Shown here: piece by piece, positions 1 to 10,000 of the stretch
Position numbering within the stretch: position 1 is the first letter of the stretch
Layout of the letters: every line of letters begins with the position of its first letter
NCBI GenBank assembly: GCA_002381125.1
Contig: DFUT01000042.1
Span: 1 to 64,000 of the forward strand
Direction of reading: 5' to 3'
Source: Bacteroidales bacterium UBA4179
Lineage (GTDB): Bacteria > Bacteroidota > Bacteroidia > Bacteroidales > Dysgonomonadaceae
Length of the DNA stretch: 64,000 nucleotides
Program-made: the position numbers and the translations under genes
Notes under the pieces: generated by a model
The model's input: the letters and a program-made list of their open reading frames with translations, nothing else
Told to the model about the DNA's origin: nothing
Database searches by the model: none

Positions 1-37
1 TTCCACAGGTTGTGGTCATAAGGGGGGGAAAAGGGGA

Positions 38-430
38 TCACAACGGGATTTTGGACACGAAATATACGCTGCAGAGCAACAAAACGACAAGGGCAATGCG
101 TCCGCACCATACCTGAAAGTGTTGGAAACCGGTGAGGGGGGCTTTTACCGTTTTGACGACTTCGACGGGATAGGCGATGCGGATGGTGTCGTTGATGAAG
201 ACGGAATCGGTGACGATGTTGGTTTTGTACTCGTACCGGTAGCGCTCAAGAAGGATGGTATCGGCTTTCTGACGGACAAAAACGGAATCGTAACGGAAAA
301 CGGAATCGCGGACAAGGTGGTCGCGGTGATGGACTTTCACGGTTTCTGCCGGAATATATTGCACCGATTTGCAGGAGGGGAAGAAAACCGGCAGACACAG
401 GATGACGGCTATCGTGATTTTATTTTTCAT
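38..430 (-). CDS. Spanin-like lipoprotein of phage-type lysis cassette
   Basis: A 130-residue protein with a lipoprotein signal at the N-terminus (lipobox FPSC, Cys20) and a second hydrophobic segment at about residues 108-125, three to five residues from the C-terminus. The middle (about 25-100) is rich in charged and beta-branched residues. An outer-membrane lipid anchor at one end and an inner-membrane helix at the other is the architecture of unimolecular spanins, which join the two membranes in the last step of phage lysis. It lies 49 bases downstream of the lysozyme-like gene, last in a holin-endolysin-spanin order. The start at 430 is chosen because it puts the signal peptide at the N-terminus; the frame stays open to 526 but adds a non-signal-like tail. 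Role is inferred from topology and context; I recognise no named family. A small CCACA/TGTGG hairpin follows the stop at the window edge. Confidence 0.6.
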   Translation of the reverse strand: MKNKITIAVILCLPVFFPSCKSVQYIPAETVKVHHRDHLVRDSVFRYDSVFVRQKADTILLERYRYEYKTNIVTDSVFINDTIRIAYPVEVVKTVKAPLTGFQHFQVWCGRIALVVLLLCSVYFVSKIPL

Positions 431-479
431 TTGAGGGTGAGTTTGAGTGTACAACGATGGAAGTTGGGGTGTGGGTGTG

Positions 480-905
480 TTAAAACGAATTTTGCGGTGT
501 ATGCCTGAGTTTATGCTGAAGCGCAAAGCCGGCTTCGACTTGACGGATGTCGGCAGGGATGCCGTTTTCTACCCGACTCATGGCGGCGACGATGCGTTGG
601 TATGCTGCACCGTCGGCAAAGGTGAGTGCTTTGTTTCGGGGGATGCCCGACCATTTTTCGACGTTTGCAATATAGCATTCCGTGTTGTTTTCGGCCGGCG
701 GTGCCCAACGGGTTATGATTTTTTCGATGGTGTTGCACCCTCGCGAAAGATAGGTTGCAAGGATAACAAAGGCGGCTCGGTAGCCGTAAGGCACGGACGA
801 GAAGGTTTTGAAACTTTTGTCGTTTCCGTTGATTTCTCCCTGAAAGCGATCGGCACTGTGGCGGATGTTTAGGGGGTTGTTGTTGCGAAGTCCTCTCGGT
901 TTCAT
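480..905 (-). CDS. Lysozyme-like endolysin (phage structural protein P5-like)
   Basis: A 141-residue protein beginning MKPRGLRNNNPLNIR. The G(L/I)RNNNPxNIR start is typical of small muramidase/transglycosylase-like proteins of Bacteroidota phages and prophages, often labelled structural protein P5. They are thought to cut peptidoglycan glycan strands. There is no signal peptide, so export would depend on the holin. The start codon overlaps the holin stop by 4 bases (ATGA), which suggests translational coupling, and the spanin-like gene follows. Family recognition is by motif and length; I cannot assign the catalytic residues with certainty. Confidence 0.65.
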   Translation of the reverse strand: MKPRGLRNNNPLNIRHSADRFQGEINGNDKSFKTFSSVPYGYRAAFVILATYLSRGCNTIEKIITRWAPPAENNTECYIANVEKWSGIPRNKALTFADGAAYQRIVAAMSRVENGIPADIRQVEAGFALQHKLRHTPQNSF

Positions 906-1591
906 GGGGTTTCCTCCTGATTTTGCGCGTTTGTGCGAGTCTCCGGATTTGCGCGATTTTGCACATTTCCGGGCGTCTGTTCATTTTTCCGCGTAGTTGA
1001 ACTTGCTTGATTTTCTGAACTCGCCCGGGTCGCTGAACTTGCTTGATTTTCTGCACTTACTTCATTCTTTGAACTTGCCCGGGTCGCTAACCCTGCCTCT
1101 TCCCCTGAGGTTGCTTCTGCTTCGTAACTTGCTCCGTTTCGTAAGGTTGACTGAGTTTGTGCGTTTAGAAAAGCAACGAGGGTCTGTATCTCTTCCTTGT
1201 TTTCGAAAAATTTTAAGAGCAACTGTTGCACTTCGGCAATGCTTTTTTCCTGCTGTCTCAGGTTTTCGAAAACGGATTTGGCTTCGACCAATACAATGCC
1301 GATGGCTCCGACAACCGAGAAATAGGGCATTTTGAAAAGGACGCTTGCCACAACGTCGGTTATGGAAAACATGATCATGAGACCGAAATAACCGGTAAGC
1401 TTGGTGATGGTGCGCCGATAGCCGTAACTGGTGCGGATTATTTTTAATTTCCGGGCACGACGCACGCCGAAAAACAGGTCGACAATTACGGACAGGAAAA
1501 CACAAGCATACAGCACGGCCAAAACAGCGAAAAGCCCATCTAAATGGGTCCATTCCTTGGTTAGGGCTGAAGAAATAAAAAGTATTTTCAT
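902..1591 (-). CDS. Phage holin-like membrane protein with repetitive tail
   Basis: A 229-residue protein with three predicted membrane segments (about 18-42, 62-86 and 91-108), then a helical charged region to about residue 150, then a low-complexity tail rich in Ala, Ser, Thr, Asn and Glu. The membrane part resembles the holin/toxin-secretion family found next to lysozymes in Bacteroidota prophages: it would form membrane lesions that release the endolysin. The tail carries repeated ASSxNQ/ASSxTR-like blocks and is encoded by in-frame nucleotide repeats at 996-1088. It is the first gene of the cassette and overlaps the next by 4 bases. Family assignment is from topology, size and context rather than a diagnostic motif. 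Confidence 0.6.
   Translation of the reverse strand: MKILFISSALTKEWTHLDGLFAVLAVLYACVFLSVIVDLFFGVRRARKLKIIRTSYGYRRTITKLTGYFGLMIMFSITDVVASVLFKMPYFSVVGAIGIVLVEAKSVFENLRQQEKSIAEVQQLLLKFFENKEEIQTLVAFLNAQTQSTLRNGASYEAEATSGEEAGLATRASSKNEVSAENQASSATRASSENQASSTTRKNEQTPGNVQNRANPETRTNAQNQEETP
996..1088. repeat. In-frame imperfect repeats in holin tail
   Basis: A 19-base block beginning GAACTTGCTTGATT occurs at 999-1017 and 1035-1053 (period 36). A block GAACtyGCCCGGGTCGCT occurs at 1017-1034 and 1071-1088 (period 54). All periods are multiples of 18, so copy-number changes would keep the holin frame open. Confidence 0.8.
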
Positions 1592-1632
1592 TTTTATCGA
1601 TTTTTAAAGAATTATGCTAAAATAATAGTATG

Positions 1633-1667
1633 AAGATTATACTGAAAGATTATGTTGAAAAGATTAT
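1633..1667. repeat. Three AAGATTAT direct repeats upstream of the holin
   Basis: AAGATTAT occurs at 1633-1640, 1646-1653 and 1660-1667, spaced 13 and 14 bases apart, within 80 bases upstream of the holin start (ATAATCTT as read toward the gene). The even spacing resembles a repeated operator, but the region is very AT-rich and chance is possible. Apart from this and the dnaK terminator, the gene-free stretch 1592-2029 shows nothing recognisable. Confidence 0.4.
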
Positions 1668-1961
1668 ACCCAAAAAATATAGTAAAAAAATGTCCGAAAA
1701 ATTGTATCGAACAGGACGCAAATGAATGGGATGTTGCGTAAACAGGTTGCCGGATGGATAAGAAAATATGCATACGATGTTGACCTTATCTGAAGGCAAA
1801 TTTACGATTTAAAATACTGGATGATAACGGTTTAGATTTTTTTGCTCCTGTTTACATTGTCTTGCCATCCGCCCCTGTTTCACGTTCTGATGTAATCGAA
1901 ATATCAATGCGATGGGTGATGCCGTTCGCACGAATCCCGGATAAATCATGATGACGAGGGC

Positions 1962-1997
1962 AAAAAAAAATCCCTGTGAATGTTGCATTCACAGGGA
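1962..1997 (-). terminator. dnaK terminator
   Basis: A perfect 12-bp stem (TCCCTGTGAATG, 1971-1982, with 1986-1997) and 3-base loop, flanked by nine A on the plus strand (1962-1970), which is a U-tract for minus-strand transcription. It sits about 30 bases past the dnaK stop. Confidence 0.92.
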
Positions 1998-2029
1998 TTA
2001 ATCTATTTATTGCGCGTGTTGTATGAAGA

Positions 2030-3946
2030 CTATTCTACTTCTTCGAAATCGACATCGGTTACATCATCTCCACCTTTGTCGCTGTCGTCTCCTTGCTGTG
2101 GGCCACTCTGCGTATCGCCTGCCGCTCCGGCACCCGCACCCGCAGCGGTTGCATTGTATATTTCTTGCGAAGCTACATGAAATGCGGTGTTCAATTCATT
2201 TATAGCCTGATCTATTTCTTCCAAATTCTGTGCTTTGTGAGCTTCTTTCAGTTTATTGAGAGCAGCTTCGATTGGACCTTTTTTGTCGGCAGGAATCTTA
2301 TCGCCAATCTCTTTCAACTGTTTCTCTGTTTGGAAAATCATTGCATCGGCCTGGTTCAGCTTGTCCACACGCTCTTTTTCTTTTCTGTCGGCTTCGGCAT
2401 GTGCAGCAGCTTCTTCTTTCATGCGCTTGATTTCTTCTTCGGTCAAACCCGAAGATGCTTCAATGCGGATATGCTGTTCTTTACCCGTGGCCTTATCTTT
2501 AGCCGTTACATTCAAGATACCGTTTGCATCGATATCGAAAGTAACTTCAATCTGAGGCACTCCACGCGGTGCAGGGGGTATCCCGTCGAGCGTAAACACG
2601 CCAATGAGTTTATTGTCGCGAGCCATTGGTCGCTCACCTTGCAACACGTTAATCTGAACCGACGTTTGATTATCGGCAGCAGTAGAGAATATCTCGCTCT
2701 TGCGGGTGGGTATGGTTGTATTGGCTTCGATCAGTTTGGTCATTACGCCACCAAGCGTTTCGATACCCAGCGAAAGCGGAGTAACATCGAGCAACAATAC
2801 GTCTTTGATTTCACCCGACAAAATGGCACCTTGAATGGCAGCACCGACAGCAACTACCTCGTCGGGGTTGACACCCTTGTGGGGAGCTTTACCGAAAAAC
2901 TTCTCTACCAATGCCTGAACAGCCGGGATACGGGTTGAACCACCTACCAATATAACTTCATCAATATCGGATGCATTTAAATTGGCGTCTTTCAATGCGG
3001 TTGTACACGGCCCGATACATCTTTGCAACAGATCGTCGATCAGCTGTTCGAACTTGGCTCTTGTAAGGGTTTTTACCAAGTGTTTGGGAATTCCGTCCAC
3101 CGGCATGATATACGGTAGATTGATTTCGGTGGTTGTAGTGCTCGACAATTCGATTTTGGCTTTTTCGGCAGCCTCTTTCAAACGTTGTAGAGCCATAGGA
3201 TCTTTGCGCAAATCGATACCTTCTTCCTTTAGAAAATCTTCTGCCAACCAATCGATGATGCGCTGGTCAAAATCGTCACCTCCCAAATGCGTGTCGCCAT
3301 TTGTGGATTTTACTTCGAAAACACCGTCTCCCAATTCAAGAATGGAAATATCGAACGTACCTCCACCCAAATCGAACACGGCAATTTTCAGGTCTTTGCT
3401 CTTTTTGTCCAAACCATAAGCCAAAGCAGCGGCAGTAGGTTCGTTTACAATACGACGCACATTCAATCCTGCGATTTCGCCGGCCTCTTTCGTAGCTTGA
3501 CGCTGCGAATCGTTGAAGTATGCAGGCACAGTGATCACCGCATCGGTAATTTTTGTTCCCAGATAATCTTCGGCAGTCTGTCTCATCTTCTGAAGAATGA
3601 TAGCCGAAATTTCCTGGGGAGAGTAAAGATGTCCGTCGATATCTACACGAGGCGTATTATTCTCACCCCTGACAATCTTGTAAGGTACCTGCGAAATTTC
3701 GTTCAGCACCTCATCATACTTGCGACCCATAAATCGTTTGATAGACGAAACTGTCCTTGTTGGATTTATAATTGCTTGACGTTTCGCAGGGTCGCCCACT
3801 TTCCGCTCTCCATTATCCAAAAAGGCTACTACCGAAGGCGTTGTTCTTTTCCCTTCATTGTTGGGGATAACAACAGGATCATTCCCTTCCATTACTGCAA
3901 CACAGGAATTCGTAGTACCTAAGTCTATACCAATTATCTTTCCCAT
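2030..3946 (-). CDS. dnaK: Molecular chaperone DnaK (Hsp70)
   Basis: A full-length 638-residue Hsp70. It binds exposed hydrophobic segments of client proteins in the cytoplasm and releases them on an ATP cycle driven by DnaJ-type partners and GrpE. The N-terminal ATPase domain starts with [17 protein letters not shown] and contains the phosphate-binding [11 protein letters not shown] motif; the substrate-binding domain follows with [17 protein letters not shown] and [10 protein letters not shown]; the C-terminus is a Gly/Ala-rich linker ending in an acidic DVDFEEVE tail. No grpE or full dnaJ lies next to it; a CbpA-type J-protein is encoded about 8 kb away on the other strand. It appears monocistronic. 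I saw no CIRCE element upstream. Confidence 0.98.
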   Translation of the reverse strand: MGKIIGIDLGTTNSCVAVMEGNDPVVIPNNEGKRTTPSVVAFLDNGERKVGDPAKRQAIINPTRTVSSIKRFMGRKYDEVLNEISQVPYKIVRGENNTPRVDIDGHLYSPQEISAIILQKMRQTAEDYLGTKITDAVITVPAYFNDSQRQATKEAGEIAGLNVRRIVNEPTAAALAYGLDKKSKDLKIAVFDLGGGTFDISILELGDGVFEVKSTNGDTHLGGDDFDQRIIDWLAEDFLKEEGIDLRKDPMALQRLKEAAEKAKIELSSTTTTEINLPYIMPVDGIPKHLVKTLTRAKFEQLIDDLLQRCIGPCTTALKDANLNASDIDEVILVGGSTRIPAVQALVEKFFGKAPHKGVNPDEVVAVGAAIQGAILSGEIKDVLLLDVTPLSLGIETLGGVMTKLIEANTTIPTRKSEIFSTAADNQTSVQINVLQGERPMARDNKLIGVFTLDGIPPAPRGVPQIEVTFDIDANGILNVTAKDKATGKEQHIRIEASSGLTEEEIKRMKEEAAAHAEADRKEKERVDKLNQADAMIFQTEKQLKEIGDKIPADKKGPIEAALNKLKEAHKAQNLEEIDQAINELNTAFHVASQEIYNATAAGAGAGAAGDTQSGPQQGDDSDKGGDDVTDVDFEEVE

Positions 3947-4096
3947 AATTTAATATTTTATTTTAAATTGATTTCGTTTTTGTTCTATTCTATCTTTTTC
4001 AAATGATATGCCAAACCCGGAATTGACAGTTTTTTATGACATAATGTCGGACTTAAAGATTTTTTTAATTCCCCTAATAACTTTCTTTCATCGTTT

Positions 4097-4130
4097 TTTG
4101 ACTCTTTATTGGTAAAAATAACTATATTTG
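4097..4130 (+). promoter_or_regulatory. Bacteroidota-type promoter for the DUF4301 gene
   Basis: TTTG at 4097-4100 and TATATTTG at 4123-4130, 22 bases apart, match the -33 TTTG / -7 TAnnTTTG pattern. The start codon is 52 bases downstream. Confidence 0.6.
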
Positions 4131-4182
4131 AATGTGATTTTAGTTACAATAAACTTGAAAATTTTAAAAATCTGTTAGCGTT

Positions 4183-5703
4183 ATGTTTACTCCCGAAGAT
4201 TTGCTTCAATTAAAAGAAATGGGGCTCTCTGAAGAAGAGGTGCTCACGCAATTAAAATATTTCAAGGAAGGATTTCCTCCACTATCTATTGTATCGGCAG
4301 CTTCTGTTGAAAATGGGATCATGCGAATTCCGCAAGAGGGTGAAACCGCTTATATCGATGCGTGGAACCACTACCGGCAAAGCGACTGCACAATTGTGAA
4401 ATTTGTACCTGCATCGGGTGCCGCCAGCCGCATGTTTAAAGATTTGTTTGCTTTTCTCGATGCAACATATGACCGTCCCCAAACGGATTTCGAAAAGAAA
4501 TTTTTCTCCGAGATTGAGAAATTCGCTTTTTTTGACGAGCTGAACAACCTATGTGAAAAAAAATACGGGAAGAATATCGAAAAGCTGAAAGCCGAAGGCG
4601 CATACAAAACCATCGTGCGTATGCTGCTTTTACCCGAAGGGATGAATTACGGAAATCTGCCCAAAGGACTACTCCTGTTTCACAAATACCCGGATGGGAA
4701 TCGTACGCCGGTGGAAGAACATATGGTGGAAAGTTCATACTATGCCAAAGACAATAAGGAAAGAGCCATCCTTCATTTTACGGTTTCTCCGCAACACAAA
4801 CCGCTGTTTGAAATGCTGATAGCCGAAAAAAAATCCCTATACGAACAACGACTAAACGTTCGATACGCTATTTCTTTCAGCATCCAAAAGCCCTCTACCA
4901 ATACCATTGCCGTCGATATGAACAACGAGCCCTTTCGCGACGAAGACGGTCGTCTGGTTTTTCGTCCGGGTGGCCACGGCGCACTCATTGAAAACCTCAA
5001 CGCCATCGATGCCGACATCATTTTCATCAAAAACATCGATAACGTTGTCCCCGACAGGCTTAAAGAAAACGAAGCACATTATAAAAAATTGCTCGCCGGT
5101 GTGCTGGTAAAAATGCAAGAACGAGCCTTCCGTTATATGGAGAAATTGGAATCGGACGACGCGACAACTGACGATTTGTCGGAAATGTTGCATTTTACCG
5201 AAAACGAACTCTGTATCCGACACGACGGTATATCGCTCGAATCGGAACGCGAATTGCGCAATTATCTAACGCGCAAGCTCAACCGTCCTTTCCGCGTATG
5301 TGGAATGGTGAAAAACCTGGGCGAACCGGGAGGCGGCCCCTTTATCGTTAAAAATCCCGACGGCACCGCCTCGCCGCAAATTCTGGAAAGCTCGCAAATC
5401 AATCCCAATGATCCCGTTGCCATGAATGCTTTTCGAAGCGGCACGCATTTCAATCCGGTTGATCTGGTTTGCAGCGTAAAAAACCACAAGGGCGAAAAAT
5501 ACCACTTGCCCGACTATGTGGACCGCAATACCGGTTTTATTTCGATAAAATCCAAAAACGGCCGCGAGCTAAAAGCGCTGGAGCATCCCGGACTCTGGAA
5601 CGGTGGAATGAGCGACTGGAATACGATTTTCGTGGAAGTGCCCGTCAGCACGTTCAATCCGGTAAAGACGGTCAACGACCTTCTCCGCCCCGAACATCAA
5701 TAA
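4183..5703 (+). CDS. DUF4301 family protein
   Basis: A 506-residue cytoplasmic protein with no signal or membrane segment. It is recognised as the Bacteroidota DUF4301 family. Near the N-terminus KFVPASGAASRMFKDL (about 73-88) looks like the phosphate-binding loop of sugar-nucleotidyltransferases (compare GxGxRM), and RPGGHGALIENLN and NLGEPGGGPF are further Gly-rich conserved-looking stretches like the uridyl-binding parts of UDP-sugar pyrophosphorylases. A nucleotidyltransferase-like fold is therefore plausible but the substrate is unknown. It is probably co-transcribed with the MFS gene, which starts 20 bases after its stop. Confidence 0.85.
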   Translation: MFTPEDLLQLKEMGLSEEEVLTQLKYFKEGFPPLSIVSAASVENGIMRIPQEGETAYIDAWNHYRQSDCTIVKFVPASGAASRMFKDLFAFLDATYDRPQTDFEKKFFSEIEKFAFFDELNNLCEKKYGKNIEKLKAEGAYKTIVRMLLLPEGMNYGNLPKGLLLFHKYPDGNRTPVEEHMVESSYYAKDNKERAILHFTVSPQHKPLFEMLIAEKKSLYEQRLNVRYAISFSIQKPSTNTIAVDMNNEPFRDEDGRLVFRPGGHGALIENLNAIDADIIFIKNIDNVVPDRLKENEAHYKKLLAGVLVKMQERAFRYMEKLESDDATTDDLSEMLHFTENELCIRHDGISLESERELRNYLTRKLNRPFRVCGMVKNLGEPGGGPFIVKNPDGTASPQILESSQINPNDPVAMNAFRSGTHFNPVDLVCSVKNHKGEKYHLPDYVDRNTGFISIKSKNGRELKALEHPGLWNGGMSDWNTIFVEVPVSTFNPVKTVNDLLRPEHQ

Positions 5704-5723
5704 TAAAGCTTCGAGCCGGGAAA

Positions 5724-6905
5724 ATGAACAAAAAAGCTTCACAGGAGCGAAACAATGCCCTTGGATTCATCATTTTGATGGGGATAGTAAGCCTCTTGGG
5801 AGATGTCGTATATGAAGGTGCACGAGGTGTCACCGGTCCCTACCTGGCTCTGCTTGGAGCAAGCGCAACAATGGTGGGATTGATCGGCGGACTGGGTGAG
5901 TTCATCGGCTATGCACTTCGACTTTTTTCCGGTTTCATTGCCGACCGTACCAAAGCATACTGGCTCTTTACCTTCATTGGTTACGGGCTGCTCATCGCCA
6001 TCCCTCTTCTCGCTTTTACTAACAGTTGGCAGGTGGCAGTGCTGCTTATCGTTTTGGAAAGAGTCGGCAAGGCCTTTCGTTCGCCCGCTCGCGATACCAT
6101 TCTCTCCTACGCCACAAAAGAAGTGGGGAGAGGATTCGGTTTTGGTCTCCATGAAGCATTAGATCAAATCGGTGCCATCATCGGTCCCCTCATCTTTTCC
6201 GTAATCCTCTTCGCCGGAGGCAACTATCGCACGGGTTTTTCCGTCCTGTGGATACCGGCACTGATGGTAATAGGTATTCTCCGGATAGCCAAAAACCGGT
6301 TACCTCACCCCGAAAAATTGGAAAGTGAACAAGAAGCCGGCGCAAAAAACAACCCCATTTTTTCAAAGATTTTTATTCTTTACTCGTTATTTACTTTCTT
6401 TGCCGTAGCCGGATTTGCCAATTTCCCGCTCATTTCCTACCACCTTAAAATAAAGGCTATCGTGAGCGATGTCCAAATCCCTGCCCTGTTTGCTTTAGCT
6501 ATGGGGGTTGATGCTCTAACGGCATTAATAATAGGAAAGGCTTACGACCGTGTGGGATTAAAAACGCTGATGATCATCCCTCTCTTTTCGGTTTTCATCC
6601 CTTTTTTAACTTTCAGCAACATGCTCGTTTTCGTGATTATCGGGATCATTTTATGGGGAATTGTTCTGGGTGTTCATGAAACGATCATGAGGGCAGCTGT
6701 TGCCGACCTCACCGCGATAAGTCGTCGGGGGTCGGCTTATGGAATTTTCAACACCATCTACGGACTCTCATGGATGTTGGGAGGTGCCTTCATGGGAATG
6801 CTTTACGAACATTCGGTTTTTTCTTTGATTTTACTGGCAGCCCTGTTCGAGGTGATCGCGATCCCCTTTTCCCTAATTTTGACAAAAGAACTCAAGACCC
6901 GCTGA
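5724..6905 (+). CDS. MFS transporter
   Basis: A 393-residue major facilitator family protein with about 11-12 hydrophobic segments and the loop-2 motif GxxADRTKAYW between the second and third helices (FSGFIADRTKAYWLF). LGDVVYEGARGVTGPYLALLGAS near the N-terminus and ERVGKAFRSPARDT in the fourth-fifth helix region are typical of a widely distributed MFS subgroup of unknown substrate. The start at 5724 is chosen because the 85 codons upstream in the same frame lie inside the preceding gene; GAGCCGGGAAA just before it could serve as a weak ribosome site. The substrate cannot be predicted. Confidence 0.88.
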   Translation: MNKKASQERNNALGFIILMGIVSLLGDVVYEGARGVTGPYLALLGASATMVGLIGGLGEFIGYALRLFSGFIADRTKAYWLFTFIGYGLLIAIPLLAFTNSWQVAVLLIVLERVGKAFRSPARDTILSYATKEVGRGFGFGLHEALDQIGAIIGPLIFSVILFAGGNYRTGFSVLWIPALMVIGILRIAKNRLPHPEKLESEQEAGAKNNPIFSKIFILYSLFTFFAVAGFANFPLISYHLKIKAIVSDVQIPALFALAMGVDALTALIIGKAYDRVGLKTLMIIPLFSVFIPFLTFSNMLVFVIIGIILWGIVLGVHETIMRAAVADLTAISRRGSAYGIFNTIYGLSWMLGGAFMGMLYEHSVFSLILLAALFEVIAIPFSLILTKELKTR

Positions 6906-7080
6906 AACCACTTCCGGCAAAGGCACTATCCTAAATTGGATTAAAAAATTAGATAGCATACCTCAAATCAAAGAAAAATAATACGACAGATCCTTTCTTA
7001 CACAAATTGTAAAGTTTCACTACGTTGTTGATGTTTTTCTCATAAATGATCCCTATCTTTACAGAATCAAATATCGAAAA

Positions 7081-10000
7081 ATGCTGAACGAATACCTCAA
7101 TGCCATACAAGAAACCCTGGAGCGGGGAGATGCAAGAGAAGAAAGCTATTATGGTCATCTGAAGGATTTGATTCTCGCCTTCGCAAGAGAAAATAACCTC
7201 CGCCAAACAGATATCACCGTTCTGCCAAAACAAACGGAAGCCGGCAATCCCGATTTTCGTGTGTGGGACGGCAAAAATCACATCACAGGATACATCGAAG
7301 CGAAAGACCCTTCGATTGCCAACCTCGACAGAATTGAGGAATCGGAACAGCTGAAACGATACCGCAACACGTTTCCCAACGTAATTCTTACCAATTTTTA
7401 CGAGTTCAGACTCTACCGAGACGGGGAGTTGATAAAACACGTTTCCATCGGCAGACCTTCCTTGGCCAAAAAACTAAAAACCGTTCTCCCCGCAGAAAAC
7501 GAAACGGAATTTTTCGATTTACTCGATACGTTTTTTTCTTTTTCACTTCCGCGAGTTCACAGCGCCAAAACGTTGGCTTCGGAACTGGCTAAGCGCACCC
7601 GATTTTTGCGCGACGAAGTCATCAGTATAGAAATGGCCGAAGAAGAGAAAAAAGGACAAAAAGCCATCCTCGGATTTTACGAGGCTTTCAAAACTTATCT
7701 GATTGCCACACTGACCAAACAAACCTTTGCCGACTTGTATGCGCAGACCATAACCTACGGATTATTCGCAGCACGTACCCGCTCAAACGGCGAGTTCAAC
7801 AGGGAATTGGCTTTCAAATTCATTCCCAACACTATCGGTATTCTGCGCGATGTTTTTCGTTTCATTTCGCTGGAAGATCCGCCAAAACCGTTGCAAATCA
7901 TCGTTGACGATATTGCCGAAATACTGCAGGTTACCGATGTCAACAGGATATTGCAGGATTATTATCTCGAAGGAAAAGGCAGAGACCCCATCATTCACTT
8001 TTACGAAACTTTCCTTTCGGCTTACGATCCTTCAATCAGAGAAAAACGAGGTGTATATTATACTCCCGAGCCGGTTGTGAAGTATATCGTACACGCGATC
8101 AACAGCCTTCTCAAATCGCATTTCGATATCGCCGACGGTCTTGCAGGCAATAATGTTACGCTGCTCGACCCCGCCGCAGGTACACTCACATTTCCGGCCG
8201 AAGCCGTGAAAACAGCCGTGGATGAATTTACCCGAAAATACGGTTCTGCCGGTAAAACCAATTTTATCAAAAACCGGATTCTCGAGAACTTTTATGCTTT
8301 CGAACTCATGATGGCTCCTTACGCCATCGGTCATCTGAAAATGAGTTTTCTTCTCGAAGAACTCGGTTACAGGTTGAATGACAACGAACGGTTTAAACTC
8401 TACCTTACCAACACGCTGGAAATGGAGGAGCTCAGGCAAATTTCCATACCCGGACTGAGTTCGTTGAGCGAAGAAAGCCATTTGGCGGGCAAAGTAAAAA
8501 AAGAGAAACCCATTTTGGTTATCCTTGGCAATCCTCCCTACAGCGGACATTCTGAAAATCAAAACGATTGGACCGAAAAACTTCTGAAGGAAGATCTCGA
8601 TGGTGTTAAAAGCTACTATAAGGTAAATGGGAAGCCACTTGGAGAAAAAAATCCAAAATGGCTGCAGGATGATTATGTCAAATTTATCCGTTTTGCCCAA
8701 TGGAAAATCCACATGGCCGGAGCAGGTATTGTCGGCATGATTACCAATCACAGCTATCTGGACAACCCCACTTTCAGGGGCATGCGGCAAAGCCTGATGG
8801 ATACATTCAACGAGATGTATATTCTCGACCTGCACGGCAACAGCCTGAAAAAAGAAACTTCGCCTGATGGCGGAAAAGACGAAAATGTTTTCGATATCCG
8901 TCAAGGCGTATCCATAACGCTTTTCATCAAACAAAAAGACAAACAGGGCTGCCGGGTTTTTCAGCGGGATCTTTATGGGTTAAGAGAGGAAAAATACGAC
9001 TGGCTCAGCAATAACGTGTTAAATAAGGACCATTATACCGAAATCGAACCAGTCTCTCCCTGGTATTTTTTCGTTCCGCGACATACCGAAAACATCCGCC
9101 ATTATTTACAGTGGAAACGCATCGATGAAATTTTCCCTGTCAACAGCGTCGGTGTCGTCACAGGGCGAGACAAATTTGTTATCGACACCGATAAAAACAG
9201 CCTCATCAATTGCATCAATCAACTCAGAAACAAAAATTTCCCGAACGAAATAATTTCTCAAGCATACGATTTGAAAGACAAGCAAAATTGGAAATTATCG
9301 AAAGCAAGAGAAGGGTTGCAGCAAATCGATAATTGGCAGGAAGCCATCGTGAAAATTCTTTATCGCCCCTTTGATGTCAGGTATCTATTCTATCACGAAA
9401 CCGTTGTTGAAAGAACAAGAAGGGATGTAATGCACCACATGCTTCATGACAATATTGCCATAACCACAGTCAGACAGGTAAAGACAGGTGAAACATGGCA
9501 ACATGCTTTAGTCTCGGACAAACTGATTGAAAGTTGTTACATTTCCAATAAAACCAGTGAAATAGGTTATCTTTTTCCGCTGTATTTATATGACACTTCG
9601 GAAAATAAATCCAAACGCTCATCCCATCTCCAAACGGTATTGCTATTCGAACCAAATGAGAAATATCATACCCGAAAACCCAATATCGACAAAAAATTGT
9701 ACGAAACGTTAAACACAATATACAATAAAGAACTCACACCCGAAGAAATTTTATATTATATTTACGGCATATTTTACAGCAATGTTTATCGTGAAAAATA
9801 TGCTGAATTTTTGAAAATCGATTTTCCGCGCGTGCCTTTCACGAAAGATCATGCGATATTTTGCAAAATATCGGTTTTGGGCAACCGGTTGGCCGACTTA
9901 CACCTGATGAAAAGCAAAGAATTGGATAATCCGGTTGCAAAATATGAAGGAGACGGAGATAACGACAAAATAGAAAAGGCGTTTTACGATGAGAAAAAAA

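Noticed and set aside
3947..4080. CIRCE or similar heat-shock operator upstream of dnaK and groS
   Set aside because: Looked for TTAGCACTC-N9-GAGTGCTAA and found none at either gene; no clear TAnnTTTG facing dnaK.
5469..5723. N-terminal extension of the MFS gene
   Set aside because: The extra 85 codons lie inside the DUF4301 gene and give a basic non-membrane sequence unlike MFS proteins.
8032..8934. 300-codon minus-strand frame within the restriction-modification gene
   Set aside because: A shadow of the intact methylase gene; no domain recognised.
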